DNA of 38,780 bases from Actinomadura sp. CNU-125 (GCF_001942465.1 NZ_MKJY01000568.1:1-38780); one strand, 5' to 3'; shown: positions 8,663 through 16,630, counted from the first letter of the stretch. Notes: generated by a model from the sequence alone, not told the origin. Translations and numbers: made by a program.

Positions 8663-9461
8663 CCCAGCACTGCGAGGCCCGCAACACCGCCTTGGCCCAG
8701 GGGTTGGTCAGGTTCCAGAAGGCATGGAGCCAGGCGGTAGAGACAGTGCGGGCGTAGTAATCAACGTCGAGCGGATCCGCGTCGCACCAGGCCCCCAGCT
8801 CAGAGCCGATCGCCTCGGCGTCACGCGCCTTGTGCCCGGAGGCGATCAGGCAGACGACGAAGTCGCACGCGTTGACGAACCGGGCGCCTCGGCTGGCCGC
8901 CGCCCAGTCAACGAGCACCGCCGATGGCCCGACCCGCACATTGGTCGGGTTGACGTCGGTGTGCAGCACCGTCGGACCGGCCAACCGATCCAGCTCCCGG
9001 CCGGCAGGGGCATAACTCGACCAACGCTTCTCGAATGGGATCAGCGGCACGTCCTCCGGGCACGCAAGCCGGTCGAGGCCGTCAAGTGTTTCCAGCAACA
9101 GCGGGATGTCGGGCGAGCCGATCATGTAGTTCGCCCGCGTCCCGTCGACCCACTCGAACGCCAGCAGCCGCCACCCGTCCGCTTGCACGGCGTCCAGCAG
9201 TTCGGGCGCGACGGCGGTTACGTACGGCGCGACAGCCTGTTCGCGGGCGAGTTGCACCCCGGCGCGGGTGCCGTCCGGTGCGGCCTTGACAAACAGCCGG
9301 TCCCCCGACCCGGTGGTGAACGCGGCGACGAGCGGCGTCCGGCGCCCTTCGTCGATCGTCTCCACCTTGGCCGGGGAACCGATCCGCTCGACCACGGCTT
9401 CACGCAGGCCGGACGGCAGGCCCTCCCAGTCGACGCGTGCGGTGCGAGTGAACTCGGCCAT
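8637..9461 (-). CDS. Aminoglycoside phosphotransferase-fold kinase (APH family)
   Basis: A 274-residue protein kinase-like phosphotransferase. The ATP lysine is likely Lys 60 in DRLFVKAAPD; the catalytic loop is HTDVNPTN (His 167, Asp 169, Asn 174), and the metal-binding Asp is in VLVDWA (about 185). Family members phosphorylate aminoglycosides, homoserine, choline or unknown small molecules; nothing here points to a particular substrate, and the cassette context does not argue for antibiotic resistance. It is the last gene of a leftward cassette. Its upstream neighbour's open frame overlaps its first 244 bases in another frame. Its base composition looks somewhat less GC-rich than the flanking genes. 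Confidence 0.85.
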   Translation of the reverse strand: MAEFTRTARVDWEGLPSGLREAVVERIGSPAKVETIDEGRRTPLVAAFTTGSGDRLFVKAAPDGTRAGVQLAREQAVAPYVTAVAPELLDAVQADGWRLLAFEWVDGTRANYMIGSPDIPLLLETLDGLDRLACPEDVPLIPFEKRWSSYAPAGRELDRLAGPTVLHTDVNPTNVRVGPSAVLVDWAAASRGARFVNACDFVVCLIASGHKARDAEAIGSELGAWCDADPLDVDYYARTVSTAWLHAFWNLTNPWAKAVLRASQCWVMHRYDQG

Positions 9462-10003
9462 GGGTGAGAGCCTGCCAGGTGATCAGTCCCGCGCGCCCCG
9501 GACGTCACGGGGGGCGGTGCGTTCGTGCCGGTGCACTTGCCCGCGGGCATCGCGCGCATGCAGGGGTCGGGCGGGCAGCAGCCGTAGCCGGGGCCGTTCC
9601 AGAACACCGGGTCGACCGGGTAGCCGGTGGCCTCCAGGGTGGGCAGGGTCGCCTCGATCTCCTCGGGGGCCATGCTCTGGCCGGGCGCGGGCGGGACGTG
9701 GTGCAGGTACCCGCCGAACGCCCGGTCGCAGAACTCGGCGTAGTCCTGAGAATGCAGCAGGAAGGCGTGCCAGCCGTGGTCGACCGCCTCGGTCATCCCG
9801 ACCCGCAGGGTCGGGTTGTCGGCGCACGCCTGGAGCCAGATGAGGGTCTGCTCCATCACCTGCTCGGCATAGGGCAGGGTGACCTGACGGTCCTTGGCGA
9901 CGTAGGCGGCGAGCTTGTCGAACAGGCCCGGGGCGTGGTCGAGCAACTCCCGGGGACTGCGGGATACGGCGGTCGTGACCGCCGATTCGACGATGAGGGT
10001 CAT
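9218..10003 (-). CDS. HGWH-motif protein, glycine-rich-domain (GRDP)-like; C-terminal end uncertain
   Basis: The first 155 or so residues look like a real protein: helical N-terminus (LLDHAPGLFDKLAAYVAKDRQ), AEQVMEQTLIWLQACADNP, then VDHGWHAFLLHSQDYAEFCDRAFGGYLHHVP and a Cys-rich tail CCPPDPCMRAMPAGKC. The HGWHAFLLH...YxxFC pattern matches small actinobacterial proteins annotated as glycine-rich domain-containing; their function is unknown, though the His/Cys pattern suggests metal binding. As read, the frame continues 244 bases into the next gene, which is unusual. One indel would let it stop at 9483, leaving a natural 21-base gap. The ATG has a perfect AAGGAGG ribosome site. Confidence 0.65.
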   Translation of the reverse strand: MTLIVESAVTTAVSRSPRELLDHAPGLFDKLAAYVAKDRQVTLPYAEQVMEQTLIWLQACADNPTLRVGMTEAVDHGWHAFLLHSQDYAEFCDRAFGGYLHHVPPAPGQSMAPEEIEATLPTLEATGYPVDPVFWNGPGYGCCPPDPCMRAMPAGKCTGTNAPPPVTSGARGTDHLAGSHPWPSSLAPHASTGRACRPACVKPWSSGSVPRPRWRRSTKGAGRRSSPRSPPGRGTGCLSRPHRTAPAPGCNSPANRLSRRT

Positions 10004-10077
10004 GGACTTCCTCCTTGTGATGGTTCAAGCACGGTTCGTCCGCGCTCGCGGCTCCAGGCGCGGGGCCTGAGGTCTCG

Positions 10078-10914
10078 TCAGCGGGGCCGGTCGGTGACGC
10101 GCAGGATGCGGCGCAGGTGGGTACGCCACGCGCCACGCACGGCCAGCAGCGCCTGTTCGCGGGTGGGGAAGCCGTCCTCCCCGCGATCGAACGTGAGGCG
10201 TTCGTCGTTGGTGGTGAACGCCTCCCAAGCGCCGTCGCGCGACTGGCGAACGTAGCCGAGGTGAATGCGCCCCAGCCACAACGAGTCCACGCCCGCCACG
10301 GGCCGGGGCTCAACCCAGTAGTCCTCGCCGAGATCGTCGGATACGGTGACGGCTCGCTGCCTCCAGGCGTCCCGCGCACGGACGAGCGCAGCCTCAGCCG
10401 TCGGATACCGGCCTCCGGTTCCCGCGCCGTTCGGAAGTGGGACGTCGTCACGTCCGACGACCGCCCATCGCCCATGTTCCCGCCGCAGTGCGCGGCCGAC
10501 GACTTGGTTGCCCCACCACAGACCACGCTCGCCATCGCCTCGAACCATCTCGACCTGGAAGGCGTCACTGAGCACCGGAAGGCTCACCCACCAGCGGTCC
10601 GGCAGGGCATTCATTGCCTCGCACGAGCAGTCCTGCGGCTGCGACGACTTGACGGCCGCGCCCATTCGGCGGGCAATCTTGACTGCGGCTTCCTCGGCGT
10701 CGATGGGCAACCACCGTCCCGCGACCGGCCCCGTTCGCCACCGGTAGGTCTGGCCGTCCCAGGAAACGAACCAGGGTCCCAGTTCGCGGTAGGCGACGCG
10801 CACGTGCGGCAAGTCCCTGACGTCCCGGTCGAGGGACACCGTCATCTGGGGCGCGCACCGGCGGAGCGCGGCGTGCAGCTGTGCGTCCCGCCCGAACATC
10901 TCGATGCTCTCCAT
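10078..10914 (-). CDS. Unknown protein with an internal duplication
   Basis: A 278-residue soluble protein I do not recognise. After an N-terminal part with WFVSWDGQTYRWRTGP and an EEAAVKIARRM helix, two similar units follow, at about residues 108-192 and 197-272. Each contains LWxG, a hydrophobic strand ending in a basic residue, a GxW motif, then a PT-x-E-x-AL helix ending in AWR. The N-terminal part may be a third, diverged copy. The ATG at 10914 has a GGAGAG ribosome site. It lies inside the leftward cassette between two smaller unknown genes and the HGWH-motif gene. Confidence 0.7.
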   Translation of the reverse strand: MESIEMFGRDAQLHAALRRCAPQMTVSLDRDVRDLPHVRVAYRELGPWFVSWDGQTYRWRTGPVAGRWLPIDAEEAAVKIARRMGAAVKSSQPQDCSCEAMNALPDRWWVSLPVLSDAFQVEMVRGDGERGLWWGNQVVGRALRREHGRWAVVGRDDVPLPNGAGTGGRYPTAEAALVRARDAWRQRAVTVSDDLGEDYWVEPRPVAGVDSLWLGRIHLGYVRQSRDGAWEAFTTNDERLTFDRGEDGFPTREQALLAVRGAWRTHLRRILRVTDRPR

Positions 10915-10974
10915 CTCTCCTCACGGGGGTTGCGGCCGTGGCCGCCGGACGACGGCCACGGAGAACGGGGCAGG

Positions 10975-11373
10975 TCAAGAGGCGGCGAGGCCGCCGAACA
11001 CGGTGCGCAGCCATCCCCGGCGCGGCGCGCGGCGGTGCCGTTCCCTCAGGGGACGAACGGGTGCCGCGGTCGGCTGGACGACACGCGCAAGGTCAGGGAC
11101 GGTCGCGTCCGGCACGGCGGCGGGCCGGACGCGCGTGTACCTCGGCGCGGGCATCGGCACGGCGGGCCGCACACCCAGGCCGTCCAGGCGGCGGACCAGT
11201 TCGCCGGGCGTCGACGCCTCGACGAGACGGTCGGCCCCCGTCCGGTCGCGTGCGAGCGCCCACCAGCGACCGGTAGACCCGCCCAGCCATGCCGACGTCC
11301 CGGGGAACCGGCGCGCCACTTCGGCCGCCACGCGGCCGGGATCGGCTTCGACGGCCGCTCGCGCCGCCGTCAC
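10975..11373 (-). CDS. Unknown small basic protein of the XRE/TPR cassette
   Basis: A 132-residue protein starting at a GTG that overlaps the stop of the preceding gene (GTGA), so translation is probably coupled. The N-terminal 65 residues are well-formed (AAVEADPGRVAAEVARRFPG, GGSTGRWWALARDRTGADRL, STPGELVRRLDGLG) and look like a small alpha/beta domain with a Trp pair. The C-terminal half is Pro/Arg-rich and probably disordered. No family is recognised. The longer open frame starting at 11496 overlaps the upstream gene and is not used here. Confidence 0.6.
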   Translation of the reverse strand: MTAARAAVEADPGRVAAEVARRFPGTSAWLGGSTGRWWALARDRTGADRLVEASTPGELVRRLDGLGVRPAVPMPAPRYTRVRPAAVPDATVPDLARVVQPTAAPVRPLRERHRRAPRRGWLRTVFGGLAAS

Positions 11374-11690
11374 CGCGAAACCTCCCCGGCTTCCTGGGGT
11401 TCCCGGCCGGCCACCAGGCGGCCGAGAATCCACGCCACGGCGTTCATGATCTGGTCGACCTCGGCGATCGGCTCGTGGCCGGGGCCGAAGAACCACATCC
11501 GGCCACCATCGTCGTTGCGCTCGCGGCAGGTGACGGTGACGGTCGCCGGGCTCGCGTCAGGGCACCAGCCGGGAATCTGCGGGTCGTCCACGCGCAAACC
11601 GCGCGCGGTCAGCTCGACCTCAAGCCGCCTGGCGGACAGCTGCGCCGCGAGTGCTGCGAGGCATTGCTGCGGAGTCGTACGATTCGTCAT
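11370..11690 (-). CDS. Unknown small protein, first gene after the cassette palindrome
   Basis: A 106-residue protein starting MTNRTTPQQCLAALAAQLSA. It continues with strands such as LEVELTARGLRV, ATVTVTCRERNDDGG and MWFFGPGHEPIAEVDQIM, and a helix AVAWILGRLV, giving a plausible compact alpha/beta domain. No family is recognised. The upstream longer frame to 11804 crosses the intergenic palindrome and is rejected in favour of the ATG at 11690. The gene overlaps the next one by four bases. The layout (regulator, palindrome, this gene) suggests it is the first gene controlled by the XRE/TPR regulator. Confidence 0.65.
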   Translation of the reverse strand: MTNRTTPQQCLAALAAQLSARRLEVELTARGLRVDDPQIPGWCPDASPATVTVTCRERNDDGGRMWFFGPGHEPIAEVDQIMNAVAWILGRLVAGREPQEAGEVSR

Positions 11691-11795
11691 GGGTCGGAAC
11701 CACCTTCCGGCCAAGGCTCCGGGTTCCCCCACTGTTCCCGCAGTGGGCCGGAGCCGCCTTGTCGACCTCAACGATCGCGGCCGTGGTTCCGCCCA

Positions 11796-11815
11796 ATGTT
11801 CCAAGTTCGGAACAT
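11796..11815. promoter_or_regulatory. Inverted repeat, candidate operator of the cassette
   Basis: Perfect 7-base arms ATGTTCC and GGAACAT separated by AAGTTC, sitting in the 168-base gap between the regulator gene and the first small cassette gene. Spacing and symmetry fit a dimeric helix-turn-helix protein. It is about 106 bases upstream of the ATG at 11690 and about 45 bases downstream of the regulator's stop, so it could govern the small genes. The symmetry is seen; the regulator assignment is inferred. Confidence 0.5.
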
Positions 11816-11858
11816 CGAAGGTGTTGCGCCGGAGCCGTCCGAGCGCCTACGCGCGCGA

Positions 11859-13052
11859 TTAGACGCACATGCGGTTGAGCAGTCCTCGCAAAGGTTCGGG
11901 GACGGTGCGCCGGGCGTCCGCGAGGTGCACCGCGACGGCCCGTGCCGATGGATGGAACCGCGTCATCTGGGGTGCGCACCGCTCGGCTGCCAGCACCCGC
12001 GATAGCGCCCGACCGTAGTCGCCGAGTTCCACTCGGACCCGGGCCATGTCGATCTGGTGATGCGCACGACGTTCGGCCGCCATACCGTTCAGCACTCGCG
12101 CGGGGATCCGCTCGTCCCGCCGCGCGGCCTCGTCCAAGTCCCCGAGCTCGAGCGCGATAGCGGCACCGTGGATGGCGAGGTTGCCCGGGTTGTAGTCGGT
12201 GCCGTGCTCGTCCAGCACCGGGCTACCGGCCGCGCGGCTGACCTCGGTCGCCTGCTCGTAGTGGTCCCACGCATCGGTACTTCTGCGCCCGCGGGCCGAC
12301 ACGACGGCCGCGCGCAGGTGCAGGGAGCCCAGAACCTCGGCGGCGTCCGGGCGTACCTTGTCGACCTTGCGGATCGACTGGTCGAGCAGCCGGATGGCGG
12401 GGCCGTAGGCGGCGATGCCCATCATCAGCAGCGAGCGCCGGTGCGAGATCATCAGCGGTAGATGCGGGTCCTGTGAGTGCGCGGCGGACACGGCCGCCCG
12501 CTCCATGATCTGCCCGGAAAGGTCGTTATACCCCAGGCGGCGGGTGAGGGACGCGGCCAGGTTGTGCGTCCGGTTGAGCAAGCTCCACGGGCGCGCGCCC
12601 CCGACCTCGTACACATACCAGGTCAGCTCTTCGATGATGGCCGGTAGCCGCGCGGCAAGCTGCCGGTGGCGCGCGGCGTGGCGTAGCGCCAGCGCGTCGT
12701 CGATGGCCGACGCGAGCTGGTCGAGCGTGCGCGGCGGGGCGTCGAACTCCGGGCCGACGTCGACGTAGGCCATAGCGCGGCGCAGGTCCGAAATCGAGGC
12801 GTGGACCTGATCGTCGGCCCGCGAACATCCGCGGTAGGGCTGCCCGTAGAGCTCGGCCGGGTCCACGCCCAGCGCCGCCGCGGTCGCGGTGACGAACGCG
12901 GGGGTCGCCACCTTGCGTCCCGTCTCCACTTGGGCGAGATGCGAACGGCTGTAGGCGACGCGCTGGGCAAGGCCGATCTGGGTCAAACCCCGCAGCTTGC
13001 GGGTGCGTGCGATCCGCTGACCAACGGTCTCGGGGGTACCGTCTGTGGACAT
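11859..13052 (-). CDS. XRE-family helix-turn-helix regulator with TPR-like C-terminal domain
   Basis: A 397-residue protein. Residues 10-65 form a clear XRE domain (QRIARTRKLRGLTQIGLAQR, then RSHLAQVETGRKVATPAFV). The rest is all-helical with TPR-like pairs: AAYGPAIRLLDQSIRK, STDAWDHYEQATEVSRAAG, ALELGDLDEAARRDER, VELGDYGRALSRVLAAE. Such actinobacterial regulators often sit beside small cognate genes and may sense a peptide or protein partner through the TPR part; the ligand is unknown. The ATG at 13052 (MSTDGTPETVG) was preferred to an upstream in-frame start because the extension is Pro/Gly-rich. It heads the leftward cassette next to tRNA-Leu. Confidence 0.85.
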   Translation of the reverse strand: MSTDGTPETVGQRIARTRKLRGLTQIGLAQRVAYSRSHLAQVETGRKVATPAFVTATAAALGVDPAELYGQPYRGCSRADDQVHASISDLRRAMAYVDVGPEFDAPPRTLDQLASAIDDALALRHAARHRQLAARLPAIIEELTWYVYEVGGARPWSLLNRTHNLAASLTRRLGYNDLSGQIMERAAVSAAHSQDPHLPLMISHRRSLLMMGIAAYGPAIRLLDQSIRKVDKVRPDAAEVLGSLHLRAAVVSARGRRSTDAWDHYEQATEVSRAAGSPVLDEHGTDYNPGNLAIHGAAIALELGDLDEAARRDERIPARVLNGMAAERRAHHQIDMARVRVELGDYGRALSRVLAAERCAPQMTRFHPSARAVAVHLADARRTVPEPLRGLLNRMCV

Positions 13053-13170
13053 AGGCCCCGCCCTTCCTGGTGGTGACACCGCACCCTCAGGCTACGGCGC
13101 GGCGCCCGTCCGGGTTCGCATTCCGGCCGCCGGGTAGATCCGCGCTACGCGCGTGAAACTCGCGTTTCCT

Positions 13171-13196
13171 CGTCCATCCACTCCAGGTGATGGACG
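13171..13196. other. Stem-loop between tRNA-Leu and the XRE/TPR gene
   Basis: Arms CGTCCATC and GATGGACG (8 base pairs) with a 10-base loop. It lies about 90 bases past the 3' end of the tRNA in its transcription direction, without a U-rich tail. It could be a weak terminator or processing site. The rest of 13053-13283 shows no gene. Confidence 0.35.
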
Positions 13197-13283
13197 GCAC
13201 CGCTTTCCGCGCACGGGATCGCGGCCCTGTTTCCCCGTCCGGCCGACTACCGGGCAGCGTTTACTTCCTGGAGGGTTCCTCGG

Positions 13284-13368
13284 TGCGGGCGGGGGGATTC
13301 GAACCCCCACGGTGTCTCCACCAACAGGACCTAAACCTGTCGCGTATGCCAGGTTTCGCCACGCCCGC
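13284..13368 (-). tRNA. tRNA-Leu, anticodon UAG
   Basis: On the minus strand the 5' acceptor GCGGGCG pairs with CGCCCGC near the 3' end, with discriminator A. The anticodon stem ACAGG/CCTGT encloses the loop TTTAGGT, giving anticodon TAG. A GGTGGAGACACC-type long variable arm, and a T arm with loop TTCGAAT, confirm a class II leucine tRNA of 85 nucleotides. CCA is not fully encoded: the discriminator A is followed by CC and then G. Its 3' end faces the accessory cassette. Confidence 0.95.
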
Positions 13369-13411
13369 GCGCCCCTGCTGGGGGGCGCGCTCAGTTTAGC
13401 GGTTCGGGTGT

Positions 13412-14923
13412 TCAGACCGATATCGACTTGTCCGCCGCACGGGGCTCGGCGGGTGCGGGCGCGGGGCGTCCGCGGAGCATGACGGCGACGAGGACGGCGG
13501 TGCCGGCGACGGTGATCGCGGAGAGGGCGAACGCGGTGCCGATGCCGGTCGAGAAGGCGTCGTGGGCCTGTTCGGCGATGCGGGGGCCGAGGTGCGCGGC
13601 GACCGCCGGGGACGACTCGGCCTGCTCGGCCACGCGGGCGGGGACGCCGGGGAGGTCGAGGTCGGCGCGGTAGGCGGACTGCAGGACGCTGCCGAGGACG
13701 GCGATGCCGAGCGCGCCGCCGAGTTCGCGGGCGAGGTCGTTCACGGCCGAGCCGACGCCCTGCTTGGCGGGCGGGAGCGCGTCGGTGATCGCGGCGGTCG
13801 CGGGGGTCATCGCGAGGCCCATCCCGGCACCGAGCGGGATCAGGGCGGTGAGCAGGAGCCAGTACGAGCTGTCGGCGTCGAGGAACGAGAGGGTCGCCAT
13901 GGCGGCGCTCACCAGGATCAGGCCGGTGACGACGACCCGGCGGTGGCCCAGCCGGGCGGCGAGGCGGGGCGCCAGGACCCGGGCGGACGGCATCAGCGTG
14001 GCGGCCATCGGGAGCAGGCTCGCCGCGGCGAGCAGCGGGCCGTTGCCCTGCACGATCTGCAGGTACTGCAGGACGATGAAGACGAACCCGAAGAACGCGA
14101 AGAACTGGACGGTGATCGAGAGGGTGGCCGCGGAGAACGCGGGGATGCGGAACAGCCGGGGGTCCAGGAGCGGGTTCGGGCGGCGCAGTTCCCACCGGAC
14201 GAACGCGGCGAGCAGGACGATCGCGAGCGCGAAGCCGCCGAGGGTGCGGGCGCTCGTCCAGCCCTCCATCGGCGCCTCGATGATCGAGTAGACACCGACG
14301 CCGAGGCCCGCGACGGTGATCAGCGCTCCGGCGATGTCGAGGCGCGGGGCGTCCGGTTCGGCCGATTCGGGGACCACGGCGAGGGTCGCGGCGAGCGCGA
14401 CGGCGGCGAGCACGACGTTCATCCAGAACACCGCCTCCCACGACCAGACCTCCAGGAGGCTGCCGGAGACCAGCAGCCCGAAGATCGCGCTGGCCCCCGC
14501 GACGCCCGCCCACGCCCCGACCGCGCGGGCCCGCTGGTGGGCGGGGAAGGTCGAGGTGATCGTGGAGAGGGTGGCGGGCATGACCAGGGCGGCGCCGACG
14601 CCGAGGACGCCGCGCATCGCGACGAGCCAGGCGGGGTCGCTCGCGAACGCGGCGGCGGCCGAGCCGGCGCCGAAGATCAGCAGTCCGGCGGCGAGGACGC
14701 GGCGGCGTCCGTAGCGGTCGCCGACGGCGCCGCCGAGCAGCAGCAGGGCCGCGAAGACGAGCGCGTAGGCGTCGATGATCCAGGCCAGCTCGGTCTGCGT
14801 GGCGCGCAGGTCGCGGGCCAGGGACGGCAGGGCGGTGTTGAGGGACGCCACCGCCGACACGACGGTGGCGAGGGAGAGCATCACGGCGGGCAGCACGGCC
14901 CTGTGCGGTTCCTTGGCGCTCAT
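13412..14923 (-). CDS. MFS drug-export permease, DHA2 (EmrB/QacA) family, 14 membrane helices
   Basis: A 503-residue proton-driven exporter. Helix 1 begins at about residue 10 (AVLPAVMLSLATVVSAVASLNTALPSLAR), the family mark WIIDAYALVFAALLLLGGAVGDRYGRRRV gives motif A in the loop after helix 2, and LGVGAALVMPATLSTI fits motif C region sequence. The C-terminal tail is short and Pro/Ala-rich. The ATG at 14923 has an AAGGAG ribosome site. It is divergent from a TetR gene across 59 bases, the classic repressor-exporter pair, so expression is probably induced by an exported compound. Substrates cannot be read from sequence. Confidence 0.92.
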   Translation of the reverse strand: MSAKEPHRAVLPAVMLSLATVVSAVASLNTALPSLARDLRATQTELAWIIDAYALVFAALLLLGGAVGDRYGRRRVLAAGLLIFGAGSAAAAFASDPAWLVAMRGVLGVGAALVMPATLSTITSTFPAHQRARAVGAWAGVAGASAIFGLLVSGSLLEVWSWEAVFWMNVVLAAVALAATLAVVPESAEPDAPRLDIAGALITVAGLGVGVYSIIEAPMEGWTSARTLGGFALAIVLLAAFVRWELRRPNPLLDPRLFRIPAFSAATLSITVQFFAFFGFVFIVLQYLQIVQGNGPLLAAASLLPMAATLMPSARVLAPRLAARLGHRRVVVTGLILVSAAMATLSFLDADSSYWLLLTALIPLGAGMGLAMTPATAAITDALPPAKQGVGSAVNDLARELGGALGIAVLGSVLQSAYRADLDLPGVPARVAEQAESSPAVAAHLGPRIAEQAHDAFSTGIGTAFALSAITVAGTAVLVAVMLRGRPAPAPAEPRAADKSISV

Positions 14924-14975
14924 CACGGTCTCCTTCGTTGCGATGCCTCGACCATCGCGCCCGGAGAACCTATAT

Positions 14976-14990
14976 TTCAACCATGATGAA
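14976..14990. promoter_or_regulatory. Weak dyad at the TetR start, possible operator
   Basis: TTCA and TGAA arms separated by seven bases overlap the double ATG of the TetR gene, inside an AT-rich patch (TATATTTCAA, AATAAAT) that stands out from the GC-rich surroundings. This is where a repressor would block its own gene and the exporter promoter. The arms are short, so the call is tentative. Confidence 0.3.
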
Positions 14991-15582
14991 TAAATCCCGG
15001 GGGCGGCGGCGCGGCTCCCCCGACACCCGGGAGGAGATCCTCGCGGTGGCCCGCCGCCGGTTCCTCGCCGACGGCTACGCCAAGGTGACGATGCGGTCCG
15101 TCGCCGCCGAGGCGGGCGTCGACGCCGCGCTGATCAGCTACTTCTTCGGATCGAAGAAGGGCCTGTTCGGCGCGGTGCTCGGCCTGCTGGCCAACCCGCC
15201 CGAGGTGCTCGCGGGCGCACTGCCCGGCGACCCCGCCGGCCTGTGCGAACGGATCCTGCGGGCGCAGCTCGCCGCCTGGGACGACCCGGTCGGCGGCCCG
15301 CAGCTCGCGCTGATGGTGCGCACGGCCGTCCAGGAGCCGGAACTGTCCAGGCTGCTCAAGGACGTCGTGTGGCACGAGATGATCGAACGGATCGCGGCGC
15401 ACGTCGGCGGGCCGGGCGCGGCCGGACGCGCCGCCTCGTTCGGCACCCAGCTCGCCGGGGTGGTGTTCGCCCGCTACATCCTCGGCGTCGATCCGATCGC
15501 CTCGATGCCGACCGATGAATTCGTCGCCCGGCACGTCCCGCCGATGCGCCTCGCCCTCTTTCCCCCGCGTCATCTGAAATAG
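14983..15582 (+). CDS. TetR family regulator of the divergent MFS exporter
   Basis: A 199-residue repressor. The DNA-binding domain (about residues 13-60) reads TREEILAVARRRFLADGYAKVTMRS, then VAAEAGVDAALISYFFGSKKG. The C-terminal part (GLCERILRAQLAAWDD, ALMVRTAVQEPELSRLLKD, GTQLAGVVFARYILGVDPIAS) matches the TetR C-terminal group often seen beside DHA2 exporters. Two adjacent ATG codons (14983 and 14986) can start it; the first is used. The gene is followed after 79 bases by the MEDS cluster, from which it is probably independent. Confidence 0.92.
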   Translation: MMNKSRGRRRGSPDTREEILAVARRRFLADGYAKVTMRSVAAEAGVDAALISYFFGSKKGLFGAVLGLLANPPEVLAGALPGDPAGLCERILRAQLAAWDDPVGGPQLALMVRTAVQEPELSRLLKDVVWHEMIERIAAHVGGPGAAGRAASFGTQLAGVVFARYILGVDPIASMPTDEFVARHVPPMRLALFPPRHLK

Positions 15583-15661
15583 GGGGCCTGCGCGCGGCGG
15601 GCGGGTGTCTTATGTTGGAAATGGTCTGTGACGCCGTGTTCGACGACTCGCTGGGGGCGCC

Positions 15662-16630
15662 GTGAGCGCGACCTTCACTCATCGCGTACTGCCGTACGAC
15701 GGGGTGAACGAGTTCCTCGGCGGCGCCGTCCCGTTCCTCGGCGAAGGGCTGGCGGCGGGCGACCGCGTCCAGGTCGTCTGCGGGGTCGGGCTCGAACACC
15801 TGCTGCGCGACGCCCTCGGGCACGACGGCGCGCGCGTCGAGTTCACCGAAGCGGCCCGCTGGTACGCGCACCCCTCGCGGACCCTCTCCGACTGCCTCAG
15901 CGACGCCGAGGCCATGAACGGCGAGGGACGCCGCCTGCGGCTCCTCGGCGAACCCGTGTGGGCCCGCCGCGGGCCGCTGGAAGTCCTCGAATGGCAGCGC
16001 GTCGAGGCGATCCTGAACATCGCGTTCCGCGAGACCGGCGCGGCGATCATGTGCCCGTACGCCGCGACGCTCCCGCCCGGCGTCGTCGCGGCGGGCCGCC
16101 GGACGCACCCCGAGACCGTCCGGGGCGCGCGGGCCGTGCCCAACCCCGGGTTCGTCGACCCCCGCGCGTTCAGCGCCGGGTGCGACCGCGAACCGCTGCC
16201 GCCGCCGCCCGTCCACGCGGACGAACTGAAGATCGACCGTCCGGACCTGTACTGGCTGCGCGCCTACGTCGCCGAGTACGCGCGCCGCACCCCGCTCCCC
16301 GGCGAGGACCTGCAGCGCCTGCTCGTCGCCGTCACCGAACTCGTCACGAACGCCGAACGGCACGGCGCGCCCCCCATCATGCTGCGGATGTGGACGGACG
16401 GGACGGGCGGCGACCCCGCGTTCGTCTGCGAGGTGTCCGACGCGGGCCGCTGGCCGCCGGACGCGGGCTTCGGGCTCGTCCCGCCCCGGCGGTCCGAGGC
16501 CGGCACCAGCGGACGGTTCGGGCTGTGGGCCGTCCGGCTGCTGTGCTCGCTCGTCCAGATCCGGACGGGCGCGGCCGGAACGGTCGTGCGGCTGCGCCTG
16601 GACCTTCCCGGAATCGGCGACGGAGGGTGA
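15662..16630 (+). CDS. MEDS-domain sensor fused to an RsbW-like HATPase (anti-sigma factor/kinase type), first of three
   Basis: A 322-residue cytoplasmic protein. Residues 1-185 form a MEDS (DcmR-type sensory) domain with FLGGAVPFLGEGLAAGDRV, RWYAHPSRTLSD and CPYAATLPPGVVAAG. Residues 215-315 form a GHKL ATPase of the RsbW/SpoIIAB kind: N-box VAVTELVTNAERHG, then CEVSDAGRWPPD and GRFGLWAVRLLCSLVQIRT. Such proteins bind a sigma factor or phosphorylate a STAS partner; here the next gene provides a STAS protein. The start is the GTG at 15662. The gene ends 80 bases before the MEDS-STAS gene. Confidence 0.88.
   Translation: MSATFTHRVLPYDGVNEFLGGAVPFLGEGLAAGDRVQVVCGVGLEHLLRDALGHDGARVEFTEAARWYAHPSRTLSDCLSDAEAMNGEGRRLRLLGEPVWARRGPLEVLEWQRVEAILNIAFRETGAAIMCPYAATLPPGVVAAGRRTHPETVRGARAVPNPGFVDPRAFSAGCDREPLPPPPVHADELKIDRPDLYWLRAYVAEYARRTPLPGEDLQRLLVAVTELVTNAERHGAPPIMLRMWTDGTGGDPAFVCEVSDAGRWPPDAGFGLVPPRRSEAGTSGRFGLWAVRLLCSLVQIRTGAAGTVVRLRLDLPGIGDGG

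Noticed and set aside
8637..13368. Integrative element with attachment sites at tRNA-Leu
   Set aside because: No integrase or excisionase gene and no copy of the tRNA 3' end was found near 8.6 kb, so only an accessory region, not a defined element, can be claimed.
13562..14986. 474-codon plus-strand open frame opposite the MFS gene
   Set aside because: Its composition (Glu/Gly/Arg/Asp-rich without domains) is typical of the complement of a hydrophobic protein gene.
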